DNA of 6,776 nt, from assembly GCA_049606935.1 (NCBI GenBank), contig JBMYWA010000098.1:1-6776 (forward strand), given 5' to 3'. The position numbers were made by a program, and so were the translations under genes. This document shows positions 1 to 6,429 of this stretch, one piece after another (within the stretch, counting starts at the first letter, position 1; each line of letters starts with the position of its first letter). The notes under the pieces are model-generated. The model was not told where the DNA came from, ran no database searches, and saw only the letters and a list, made by a program, of their open reading frames with translations. The stretch comes from CAJXZP01 sp049606935 (lineage in GTDB: Bacteria > Bacteroidota > Bacteroidia > Flavobacteriales_G > Salibacteraceae).

Positions 1-644
1 TTTACGTTATAGTTCTTGGTCACAAAGCGTTTACCAATGGTTAAAGTAATGGTACCGGGAGTAATTTTATAACCTGGTGGATTCACTTCTCTTGCTCCCG
101 AAATGGCAATAGGAATGATATCAATACTATTCTCTAAAGCCAAAATAAAAGACCCTCTTCTAAATTGTTTTATTTGGCCATCACGTGTTCTAGATCCCTC
201 AGGAAATGTAATGATGTTCTTCCCTTTCTTTATTTCGTTACCTGCCTCCATCAAGCTGTTCATCGCGTTTTCGTGATTTGCTCTATCTACAAAAACCATC
301 CCTACAGCTTTCATGTACCATCCAAAAAATGGAATTTTTCGTAATTCTTGTTTGGCTAGGTAGAAAAGTGGTACTGGAACTCCCCAAAAGATTGCAGGAA
401 TGTCGTAAGAGGATTCATGATTAGATACATAAATAACCGACTCCTTTTTGGGGATATTTTCTGATCCCACCACGTTGATTTTCACGCTGGTCATCCATAA
501 AATAAAACCCGCCCAAAACCTAGACGTTATGTAAATAGACCGTTGTTGAGAAAACCCAATAAGCAGTACCAAACCTAACATGCACGATATTATGGTCCAT
601 ATCCAAATAAGGATAATTTGAAAGAAATTTAGGACAAGTCGCAT
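1..644 (-). CDS. plsC: PlsC-type 1-acyl-sn-glycerol-3-phosphate acyltransferase, partial (C-terminus beyond window)
   Basis: Probable membrane-bound acyltransferase that adds the second acyl chain to lysophosphatidic acid, making phosphatidic acid for phospholipid synthesis. The visible 214 codons start at ATG 644-642 and run off the left edge with no stop. Residues about 7-30 are strongly hydrophobic (one N-terminal membrane anchor). The acyltransferase signatures follow in the usual order: NHESSYD with the catalytic H76 and D81 (HX4D), FVDR at 118-121, FPEGSRTR at 147-154 (phosphate-binding block) and IPIAISG at 177-183. Family members are usually about 240-250 residues, so only some 30 residues should be missing. 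It is divergent from the exonuclease/GIY-YIG gene with a 95-base gap. The family call is firm; the exact acyl acceptor is inferred, since relatives act on ornithine lipids or other lyso-lipids. Confidence 0.93.
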   Translation of the reverse strand, partial: MRLVLNFFQIILIWIWTIISCMLGLVLLIGFSQQRSIYITSRFWAGFILWMTSVKINVVGSENIPKKESVIYVSNHESSYDIPAIFWGVPVPLFYLAKQELRKIPFFGWYMKAVGMVFVDRANHENAMNSLMEAGNEIKKGKNIITFPEGSRTRDGQIKQFRRGSFILALENSIDIIPIAISGAREVNPPGYKITPGTITLTIGKRFVTKNYNV

Positions 645-667
645 ATAATGATTGACAATTATTTCGA

Positions 668-675
668 CAAATATG
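668..675 (-). promoter_or_regulatory. Weak candidate -7 element for the plsC-like gene
   Basis: On the minus strand this reads CATATTTG, one mismatch from the Bacteroidota -7 consensus TAnnTTTG, and lies 23 bases upstream of the plsC-like ATG. I see no clear -33 TTG element at the expected distance, so this is a weak call based on position and one motif only. Confidence 0.25.
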
Positions 676-727
676 TAATAAAAATCTTATTTCTTACATG
701 TCCCTCAGGAATACAAAAAAATCACCG

Positions 728-735
728 TATTTTTG
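728..735 (+). promoter_or_regulatory. -7 promoter element (TAnnTTTG) just upstream of the exonuclease/GIY-YIG gene
   Basis: TATTTTTG matches the Bacteroidota sigma-A -7 consensus TAnnTTTG exactly. Only four A residues separate it from the ATG at 740. If it is used, transcription should begin at or within a few bases of the start codon, giving a leaderless or nearly leaderless mRNA. No convincing -33 TTG element is visible at the expected distance, and the motif is T-rich, so chance occurrence in this AT-rich gap is possible. Confidence 0.45.
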
Positions 736-739
736 AAAA

Positions 740-2092
740 ATGCTGTTTGCTGTTGTTGATATAGAAACTACTGGAGGTAATGCCAATTTGGGTAAAATCA
801 CGGAAGTTGCCATTGTAATTACGGATGGAGAAACCATTTTAGAAGAGTTTGACTCTTTGGTTGATCCGGGGATGCACATTCCTAGTTTTATTACTAATTT
901 AACAGGAATTACCAATCAAATGGTTGAAGATGCTCCTCCCTTCCATTACATCGCTTCTAGAGTAGCTGATTTATTAAAAGACAAGGTATTTGTAGCCCAC
1001 AATGTAAACTTTGACTACAGTTTTATTAAAAAGGAGTTAGAAGAAGCCGGATACCCTATGCCCACAAAAAAAATGTGTACGGTAAGATATAGTCGAAAAA
1101 TGGTTCCTGGACGAAAATCGTATTCGTTAGGTAATATTTGCAGTCATTTTGGCATTAAAAATATGGATGCTCACCGGGCCATGAGCGATACAAAGGCCAC
1201 GGTTCAACTGCTCCATGAATTGCTTCGGTTGGATTATGATGAATTTTGGAAATCTTATTTGAACAACGGAAAAGAGGTGAATCTTCCTTCCGGATTAGAT
1301 TTCGAGAAATTTAATAACCTTCCGGAAAAAGCGGGGGTCTATTATTTGAAAAATAACGTAGGAAGTATTCTTTACATTGGTAAAGCAATCAACATTAAAT
1401 CAAGAATTTCTCAGCACTTTTCGGGTAAAAAGACTTCGGCTAAATCTGCCGGTTTTCATAAGGAAGTATGCGACATAGAATATTACCTCACTGGGTCTGA
1501 AATTTTGGCTCTGTTATACGAAGACTCTGAAATTAGAAAACATTGGCCACCCTTTAATAAAAGTCAGAAACATGCCCCTACCAAATACAATTTGAGTTAT
1601 TACAAAGATCAAAAAGATAATTGGCGGGTAGGAATTGTAAAGGGCAAATTCATTGGTAAGTCGTTACTTACCACTTATAGTTTAATGAGTGCCCGTGAGT
1701 GTTTGTTTGAGCTCGTTAAGCAAAATGAGTTAAGTCCTACACTCTGTCAAATTTCGTTACCGGTAAATGATCATGTAACGGATGAGCTGCACAATACCAA
1801 TTTTGAAGATTTAATCAATAATCATCAAGAAAACCCGCTAAACTTTGTGATTTGGGAAAACGGTAGAAAATCCAATGAACAAGCATTCATTTTGATTAAA
1901 GAGGGGCAGTTTCACGGATTTGGCTTCTTACCCCATGAACAGAAAACAACAGATTATTCCATTCTAAAGGAAAAGCTACAATTGGCCAACCCATCGGGTA
2001 TTACCGCCAAATACGTTAACAATTATATTCTTACACAAAAAGACGTTTCTCTGTCTATCATAGAATATAATGATACGCAACTTTTGTTTTAG
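740..2092 (+). CDS. DEDDh exonuclease domain fused to a GIY-YIG (UvrC/Cho-like) nuclease domain
   Basis: A 450-residue two-domain nuclease. Residues 1-165 are a DnaQ/epsilon-type 3'-5' exonuclease with all five DEDDh ligands visible: D7 and E9 in DIETTGG, D92 in HNVNFDYSF, and H145 and D150 in HRAMSD. Residues about 195-275 are a GIY-YIG domain like that at the N-terminus of UvrC and in Cho: GVYYL (199-203), LYIGKAINIKSRISQHF with Y212, G214, K215 and R222, then the acidic helix SEILALLYEDSEI (253-265) supplying the metal-binding Glu, followed by the PPFN turn. Both active sites look intact. The last 170 residues match no domain I can name and lack the clustered cysteines that I recall in fuller-length relatives. 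The start at 740 puts the first beta strand of the exonuclease right at the N-terminus, as is normal. A role in DNA repair or nucleic-acid processing is inferred from the family; such fusions are sometimes annotated as DNA polymerase III epsilon, which is probably wrong here. Confidence 0.92.
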   Translation: MLFAVVDIETTGGNANLGKITEVAIVITDGETILEEFDSLVDPGMHIPSFITNLTGITNQMVEDAPPFHYIASRVADLLKDKVFVAHNVNFDYSFIKKELEEAGYPMPTKKMCTVRYSRKMVPGRKSYSLGNICSHFGIKNMDAHRAMSDTKATVQLLHELLRLDYDEFWKSYLNNGKEVNLPSGLDFEKFNNLPEKAGVYYLKNNVGSILYIGKAINIKSRISQHFSGKKTSAKSAGFHKEVCDIEYYLTGSEILALLYEDSEIRKHWPPFNKSQKHAPTKYNLSYYKDQKDNWRVGIVKGKFIGKSLLTTYSLMSARECLFELVKQNELSPTLCQISLPVNDHVTDELHNTNFEDLINNHQENPLNFVIWENGRKSNEQAFILIKEGQFHGFGFLPHEQKTTDYSILKEKLQLANPSGITAKYVNNYILTQKDVSLSIIEYNDTQLLF

Positions 2093-2098
2093 AACCAA

Positions 2099-2944
2099 CT
2101 ACCACCAGGTCACAAAAAACTGGGAATACACCTCTTTTTCTTTTTGCCAAACCAATAACGACTGTTTTTCTGAAATACTTATTTCCAATTGGCTTTTTAC
2201 TTCATTAAACGAGCTCCAAATTGTATTATCCTTAGGATCCATACCCCACTCCTTTTTATTTGGAATAGCATACTGATAAGACGCATGATTAAAAGCCTTA
2301 AAATCATTCCATTTTAAATAGTACCCCTTCACACCCTGTTGATAATATGCTGCTATGGGCTTATTGTACTGGAATGGAACAAAAAAGGACACCAATAAAC
2401 AAAGCGCTTGATCTACCGTTTCAAAATCTATTTGAGGCAATTGTTTACGGGTACGAGTGTCGTGTAAAAGAGGAAACTGTTTGGCTTTTAATTTCTGTAG
2501 TTTCTCCAATAAACTATCGTTTCGATTAGGGCCTATCCAATTACCCAATTCATCTGGTGAAATTGTAGGATCGAGCAAATAAAACTTGTAAGCTAGTTCT
2601 ACATGAGTTGTTTTATTGGTATGCCGGTTTTGAATCAAAAAATCTAACTCACCTATCGTTATCTTTCCTTCCAAAATTTGCACATTATCTTGTAAAACTT
2701 GGTAGTTATTAGACGACTTTATTAGATCTCCTACTAAACGCTCTACCAAATGACCTAAACGTAAATTTGGGGCTATTGAAATATCTGGGAAAACGTTTAA
2801 ATCTAACCGTTCCAAATAGAAAGTGGGCATACCCGTAATTGCCTCTGGTAAGGTATACCCATTCAATACAGACCTAACTCGTGCTTTAGAATTCACCCAC
2901 ATGCTAATAAAAGTGAAAAGTAAGTATTCCTCCCTAAAAGGCAT
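2099..2944 (-). CDS. DUF1853 family protein
   Basis: Protein of about 281 residues with no proven function. It is recognised as DUF1853 from the GELDFL segment (98-103), the block HVELAYKFYL (114-123) and the signature NWIGPNRNDSLLEKL (135-149). An acidic helix residue ahead (LGHLVERL, 63-70), then D101 in GELD and the E116/K120 pair, resemble the layout of PD-(D/E)XK nuclease folds, so a nuclease-like fold is plausible but not shown. The ATG at 2944 is preferred. The same frame reaches back to a GTG at 2995, which would butt against the divergent yhbW-like start and add 17 unconserved-looking residues. The ATG 42 bases further in (residue 15) is another possible start. No signal peptide or membrane segment is evident, so it is probably cytoplasmic. 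It converges on the exonuclease/GIY-YIG gene with 6 bases between stop codons. Confidence 0.85.
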   Translation of the reverse strand: MPFREEYLLFTFISMWVNSKARVRSVLNGYTLPEAITGMPTFYLERLDLNVFPDISIAPNLRLGHLVERLVGDLIKSSNNYQVLQDNVQILEGKITIGELDFLIQNRHTNKTTHVELAYKFYLLDPTISPDELGNWIGPNRNDSLLEKLQKLKAKQFPLLHDTRTRKQLPQIDFETVDQALCLLVSFFVPFQYNKPIAAYYQQGVKGYYLKWNDFKAFNHASYQYAIPNKKEWGMDPKDNTIWSSFNEVKSQLEISISEKQSLLVWQKEKEVYSQFFVTWW

Positions 2945-2967
2945 GGCTAAAGTTTTAAAATCCCAAC

Positions 2968-2975
2968 TACTTTTG
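2968..2975 (+). promoter_or_regulatory. -7 promoter element (TAnnTTTG) for the yhbW-like gene
   Basis: TACTTTTG matches the Bacteroidota -7 consensus exactly and ends 21 bases before the ATG at 2997, implying a short leader of roughly 15 bases. It lies in the 52-base divergent gap shared with the DUF1853 gene. A -33 TTG is not obvious. Confidence 0.5.
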
Positions 2976-2996
2976 CATTTGCATACAGCGCGCACT

Positions 2997-4004
2997 ATGA
3001 GTCATCACAAAACGGCATTCTCCATTTTAGATTTAGCGGTCATTTCCAAAGGTTCTACCATAAGTCAAACCTTTACCGACTCTGTTTTTTTGGCCCAGTT
3101 AGCAGAAAAGGAAGGTTACACGCGCTATTGGTTAGCCGAACACCATAACTCCAATGCTATTGGTAGTAGTGCTACTTCTATCTTGATTGGTAAGATTGCC
3201 GATTCTACCACATCCATACGGGTAGGATCTGGGGGCATTATGTTACCCAATCATTCTCCGCTTATTGTTGCCGAGCAATTTGGAACCTTAGGAACGCTTT
3301 ATCCCAACCGAATTGATTTAGGATTAGGCAGAGCTCCAGGAACAGATCAAATAACAGCAAGTGCTATCCGTTCCGATTTTTACCAAGCGGCCATGTCGTT
3401 TCCAAACGAAGTTCAGAAACTGCAAGACTATTTTTCTCCGTTAAACCACACCGCTCAGGTTCGTGCCCATGTAGCCGAAGGTGTGGATGTACCGTTATAT
3501 ATTTTAGGTTCGAGTACCGATAGCGCCCATTTAGCTGCAAAGAAAGGGCTCCCTTATGCCTTTGCGAGTCATTTTGCATCCGCTCAATTACTACAGGCCT
3601 TACAGATTTATCATAACGAGTTTCAACCTTCGGGAGTTATTGAAAAACCATATACCATTGCCGGTATAAGTGTAATTATTGCGGATACCGATGAAGAAGC
3701 CGAACGTTTATCTACCTCCTATTACGGCCGAGTAATTGGAATTTTAACCGGAGATCGAGGACAGATGGAAGCCCCGGAAGAAATGACTCCTCGATTACGG
3801 CAAATCATTCAGCAACCTGCGGTGCAGCAAATGACGAAGTTTGCATTTATTGGTAGTAAGGAAACGGTAAAGCAACAAGTTCAAGATTTTATTGCCACCA
3901 CTCAGGTAGATGAATTGATGGTGGCTACGCATGTTTTTTATGCGGAAGATAGAAGAAAATCTTACCGTTTGTTTGCGGAGATAATGGGAGAAATTAATAG
4001 CTAG
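2997..4004 (+). CDS. yhbW: LLM class flavin-dependent oxidoreductase, YhbW-like luciferase-family monooxygenase
   Basis: Cytoplasmic luciferase-like (bacterial luciferase / F420-FMN superfamily) TIM-barrel oxidoreductase of 335 residues, the same length as I recall for E. coli YhbW. Visible family blocks are SILDLAVI near the start (9-16), RYWLAEHHN (43-51), GSGGIMLPNHSPL (77-89), VAEQFGTL (91-98), RIDLGLGRAPGTD (105-117) and YILGSS (168-173), which together form the flavin and substrate pocket of this subgroup. These enzymes are expected to use reduced FMN and oxygen; the physiological substrate is unknown. The reading frame stays open upstream to an ATG at 2823, but conservation begins at MSHHKTAFSILDL (ATG 2997), and the upstream part is antisense to DUF1853 coding sequence, so the short form is chosen. 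A -7 promoter motif sits just upstream. It ends 16 bases from the convergent Crp/Fnr gene. Confidence 0.93.
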   Translation: MSHHKTAFSILDLAVISKGSTISQTFTDSVFLAQLAEKEGYTRYWLAEHHNSNAIGSSATSILIGKIADSTTSIRVGSGGIMLPNHSPLIVAEQFGTLGTLYPNRIDLGLGRAPGTDQITASAIRSDFYQAAMSFPNEVQKLQDYFSPLNHTAQVRAHVAEGVDVPLYILGSSTDSAHLAAKKGLPYAFASHFASAQLLQALQIYHNEFQPSGVIEKPYTIAGISVIIADTDEEAERLSTSYYGRVIGILTGDRGQMEAPEEMTPRLRQIIQQPAVQQMTKFAFIGSKETVKQQVQDFIATTQVDELMVATHVFYAEDRRKSYRLFAEIMGEINS

Positions 4005-4020
4005 CTCAACTCTCTGCAGT

Positions 4021-4605
4021 TTACCCAATTAACTCCCTGCGCAAACGGCTTAAAGAAATATTGGTAATGCCCAAATAGGAAGCTATTTCGGTATGAGGAA
4101 TTCGGTTTTCTAGAGATGTGTACCTTTCCCGAAAAGCAATTAACCTATCCTTAGCCGAAAAAGATGCGAGACCTATTTCCTTTTCTACCTTTCCTATTAA
4201 TTCGTTTTGCATCACGGTATTTCCAAAATTCCGAATTTCCTCGTTTTCAATCATTAAGTTTTCAAATAATTTAGCATCCATAGACACCAGTTCCACATCG
4301 GTAGAAGCTTGAAAATACTGATTAGAAAAACCTTTTGAAATTCGAATAGAATGGGGCGAAAAGATTTGATTTTCTGTAAAGAAAGAAATAATCACCTCCT
4401 CCCCTTCGGTATTGACTACATATGATTTACAAACACCGTCTAACAAAAAATACTCCTTGTTATTGGGCCTGTTTTTTTGAATAATAAGATCTCCTTTTAA
4501 ATAGGATTCCGATACCCAAATATTGGATAATTCAGAAAAAGCCTGTACCGATAACGGATAAACACCATCTGTAATTTCTTTTACCCTTTTTGTTAATTCT
4601 TCCAT
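4021..4605 (-). CDS. Crp/Fnr family transcriptional regulator (short Bacteroidota type)
   Basis: Predicted DNA-binding regulator of 194 residues. Residues about 15-120 form a cNMP-binding-type jelly roll: YLKGDLIIQKN (35-45), YFLLDGVCKSYVVN (52-65) and EGEEVIISFF (67-76). A long dimerisation helix follows at about 120-150, then a C-terminal winged helix-turn-helix with IPHTEIASYLGITNISLSRLRREL at 169-192, the usual ending for this group (given here as positions with key residues S182, S185 and R187 to R190 in the recognition helix region). The phosphate-binding cassette of true CRP (FGE-x-PRSA type) is absent; in its place is FSPHSIRISKGFSNQ, so cAMP binding is doubtful and the effector is unknown. 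No Fnr-type N-terminal cysteine cluster is present. It lies 59 bases behind the barrel-protein gene on the same strand and may be read with it or from its own promoter. Confidence 0.9.
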   Translation of the reverse strand: MEELTKRVKEITDGVYPLSVQAFSELSNIWVSESYLKGDLIIQKNRPNNKEYFLLDGVCKSYVVNTEGEEVIISFFTENQIFSPHSIRISKGFSNQYFQASTDVELVSMDAKLFENLMIENEEIRNFGNTVMQNELIGKVEKEIGLASFSAKDRLIAFRERYTSLENRIPHTEIASYLGITNISLSRLRRELIG

Positions 4606-4664
4606 TCTTTATGCGCCTTCGAATATACTTTACAATGTATAGCTTTTCTTTGTTTTAGTGCTTT

Positions 4665-5327
4665 TTAAAACCAAAATTTATAACCCACCGTTCCATAATA
4701 AGGCACATTTGGCATTCTACCACGTTCTGAAAAAATTCCACCTAACCGCAAATTAAGCTCTCCCTTTTTCAACGTTTTACCCGCTGATAATCCAATTCTC
4801 AGGTTACCTCCGGAATGGTTAAACCATCCATCTTTTGCTGCTGAATAATACGCTTTCTTGTAGTACGCACTATTTTGAATGTGAGAAACCAAAAACTTGT
4901 CATAAAATAACTCTATAGCTACAAACCCCTCTTTCTTATACCATCCTGGATACAATGCTATTTGGGTACCCATTGTGGCCATTTCATTCATTTTATTTTG
5001 AATAAATGAAGAGTTAAAACCCACAGAAATAGGTACAGCCCAATTATTAGACGCTAACAAACTTCCCGTAAAATTTAGCCCGATTTTAAAATCATCTAAA
5101 AACTCCTCGCCCATTGGCAGCATAGCATTAGCCGAAAGCACAAAGGGCTTTTGGTGTATTGAAAACACATGCCCATAATGTAACTGAGCCATCACCGCTA
5201 GATCTAGTCCAAAAGATACTTGTCCAAAGTTTTTTTTAGAGGCATGAATATTTTGAAAATTGATGGTTTGTCCTAGAGAAATGGCCACCATAAAAATTAG
5301 AATACTGGATACGATATACTTCAACAT
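4665..5327 (-). CDS. Hypothetical outer-membrane beta-barrel-like protein with signal peptide
   Basis: I do not recognise a named family. The 220-residue product starts with a typical signal peptide (Lys3, hydrophobic 4-17, likely cleavage around SLGQ, residues 17-20). The mature part consists of repeated amphipathic strands with alternating hydrophobic and polar residues, for example FGQVSFGLDLAVMAQLHYG (34-52), FKIGLNFTGSLLA (80-92), AVPISVGFNSSFI (97-109), FVAIELFYDKFLV (135-147), LRIGLSAGKTL (176-186) and LNLRLGGIF (191-199). It ends in GTVGYKFWF, an aromatic C-terminus typical of barrel proteins inserted by the BAM machinery. A small barrel of about 8-10 strands is the best reading. It starts 4 bases after the hydrolase stop, so the two are very likely co-transcribed. 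Envelope location is well supported; function is unknown. Confidence 0.75.
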   Translation of the reverse strand: MLKYIVSSILIFMVAISLGQTINFQNIHASKKNFGQVSFGLDLAVMAQLHYGHVFSIHQKPFVLSANAMLPMGEEFLDDFKIGLNFTGSLLASNNWAVPISVGFNSSFIQNKMNEMATMGTQIALYPGWYKKEGFVAIELFYDKFLVSHIQNSAYYKKAYYSAAKDGWFNHSGGNLRIGLSAGKTLKKGELNLRLGGIFSERGRMPNVPYYGTVGYKFWF

Positions 5328-5331
5328 AATA

Positions 5332-6285
5332 CTAGTTTAAAAAGTTTAAAATGATACTTCTACATTCTTCAAATCTTTGATACAAAACATCATGCCCTAC
5401 ATTAGCAACAGTAATTACTTGGGAGTTGGGATAATGGGCTGCCAAACCCTTTTGATGGGCTAAAGTTTGTACCGTATTGAGCTCACTATTTATAAAAAGA
5501 ACCTCGTTTTTAAAGGCGGCTAAATTTGTGGTCCAATCAAACTCCTTTTGGTCTTGTGGTAAATGAATACTTGTCATTCCGCCCCACCGCCAAATTGGAG
5601 CCGGATTATCTTCACTATCCATTTGGTGACCAGAAACATTGGCTACCAACATAGCCCTTTTGTAATCCACTTTTTCATGACTATCGGAAGAATACCCATT
5701 ATTTACCCATGCCATATCATTCATCCATTCGGAGAACAACTCCGGTTGGAAAGTTTTCTGAAAGAAATCAGATATCTCATCGCTAGTAAAACCACCAGGC
5801 TCTACAAAAATGGCTTTGGATATTCGATTAGGGTATTCATTAATAAACATAGTGGCATACATAGCTCCCCAGGAATGCCCTAGAATGTAAACCTCTTGCG
5901 TATCTGAAAGGGTGTAATACTGTATGATTTGATTTAAATCTTCTAGATAATTTTTTTGGGTGATACTTTCTACCGCTACCCTTTCGGATAAACCGCTTCC
6001 TCTTTGATCAAAGAAAACTACATAATACCCGTCTTTTGCTAATTCTTGGTATTGCAATAATGACCTGTAATCGGCTCCAGGCCCACCGTGCAGTACCACT
6101 AAAAGGGGGTGATTGGGTTTCCCAAAGGCTTGGGAATGCAAAATGGTGCCATTTATGGATACTCTTGGAAGACTTGGATCTTCTGTTACTGTTTTCGGTA
6201 CCAAATTCCCTGGGGCATCCATACTTTCAAATTTGTTACAGGCACTAAATAGAATGAGGGCCACTAGCCCTACTAAATACTTCAT
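5332..6285 (-). CDS. Alpha/beta-fold hydrolase lipoprotein, proline iminopeptidase-like
   Basis: A 317-residue predicted envelope lipoprotein with an alpha/beta-hydrolase domain. The N-terminus MKYLVGLVALILFSAC is a lipoprotein signal with lipid-modified Cys16. Family motifs are LLVVLHGGPG (61-70, oxyanion-hole HGGPG as in proline iminopeptidases), FFDQRGSGLS (91-100), the nucleophile elbow GHSWGA (136-141, Ser138), a cap region at about 165-245 and the catalytic His298 in NVGHDVLY. The acid expected after strand 7 is not Asp: the segment VLFINSELNTV has Asn270 where the GxxD-type Asp usually falls, with Glu268 nearby. Hydrolysis of peptides or esters is likely but the substrate cannot be read from the sequence. 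It is the first gene of a pair with the barrel protein (4-base gap). The start codon is preceded by A-rich sequence and an exact -7 motif 24 bases upstream. Confidence 0.9.
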   Translation of the reverse strand: MKYLVGLVALILFSACNKFESMDAPGNLVPKTVTEDPSLPRVSINGTILHSQAFGKPNHPLLVVLHGGPGADYRSLLQYQELAKDGYYVVFFDQRGSGLSERVAVESITQKNYLEDLNQIIQYYTLSDTQEVYILGHSWGAMYATMFINEYPNRISKAIFVEPGGFTSDEISDFFQKTFQPELFSEWMNDMAWVNNGYSSDSHEKVDYKRAMLVANVSGHQMDSEDNPAPIWRWGGMTSIHLPQDQKEFDWTTNLAAFKNEVLFINSELNTVQTLAHQKGLAAHYPNSQVITVANVGHDVLYQRFEECRSIILNFLN

Positions 6286-6309
6286 AATTTTTGGTTTTTA
6301 ATTAGGAGG

Positions 6310-6317
6310 CAAATCTA
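6310..6317 (-). promoter_or_regulatory. -7 promoter element (TAnnTTTG) for the hydrolase/barrel-protein operon
   Basis: On the minus strand this reads TAGATTTG, an exact match to the Bacteroidota -7 consensus, ending 24 bases before the hydrolase ATG. A TTTG lies further upstream, but about 26 bases away, longer than the usual spacing to a -33 element. The implied leader is short and A-rich with no Shine-Dalgarno site. Confidence 0.5.
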
Positions 6318-6386
6318 TTTGGCGGCTAAAGGAGTTCCATTAACAAATGATAAAAAGAGAAATACAGTCATGGTATAGAATAGTCG

Positions 6387-6394
6387 TACTTTTG
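6387..6394 (+). promoter_or_regulatory. -7 promoter element (TAnnTTTG) for the gene at 6430
   Basis: TACTTTTG is an exact -7 match, identical to the octamer in front of the yhbW-like gene, and ends 35 bases before the ATG at 6430. The 144-base divergent gap 6286-6429 therefore carries one outward-facing -7 motif for each flanking gene, which supports both. No clear -33 element was found. Confidence 0.45.
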
Positions 6395-6429
6395 AAAAAA
6401 CCAGAATTTAAAGTCACTATTTGTAGTTT

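Noticed and set aside
694..915. Minus-strand frame of 73 codons over the start of the exonuclease gene
   Set aside because: It overlaps the conserved DIETTGG coding region in antisense and has low-complexity, non-protein-like composition.
2093..2098. Possible bidirectional terminator between the convergent exonuclease and DUF1853 genes
   Set aside because: The gap is only 6 bases and I see no GC-rich hairpin with a T tract across the two stop codons.
2070..2529. Short plus-strand open frames at 2070-2276 and 2347-2529
   Set aside because: They lie antisense to the DUF1853 gene, have no family resemblance and no upstream promoter motif; they are shadows.
3999..4020. AGCTAGCT palindrome at the end of the yhbW-like gene as a terminator or site
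   Set aside because: An 8-base perfect palindrome with no loop or T tract is expected by chance and cannot form a useful hairpin.
3364..4028. Minus-strand frames at 3364-3579 and 3795-4028
   Set aside because: They are antisense to well-conserved YhbW-family sequence; no independent support.
4606..4664. Separate promoter for the Crp/Fnr gene
   Set aside because: TACATTGT on the minus strand is only a partial -7 match and no -33 element sits at a sensible distance, so I could not support a promoter call.
5563..6301. Plus-strand frames within 5563-6301
   Set aside because: They are antisense to the hydrolase gene, whose motifs are unmistakable in the other strand.
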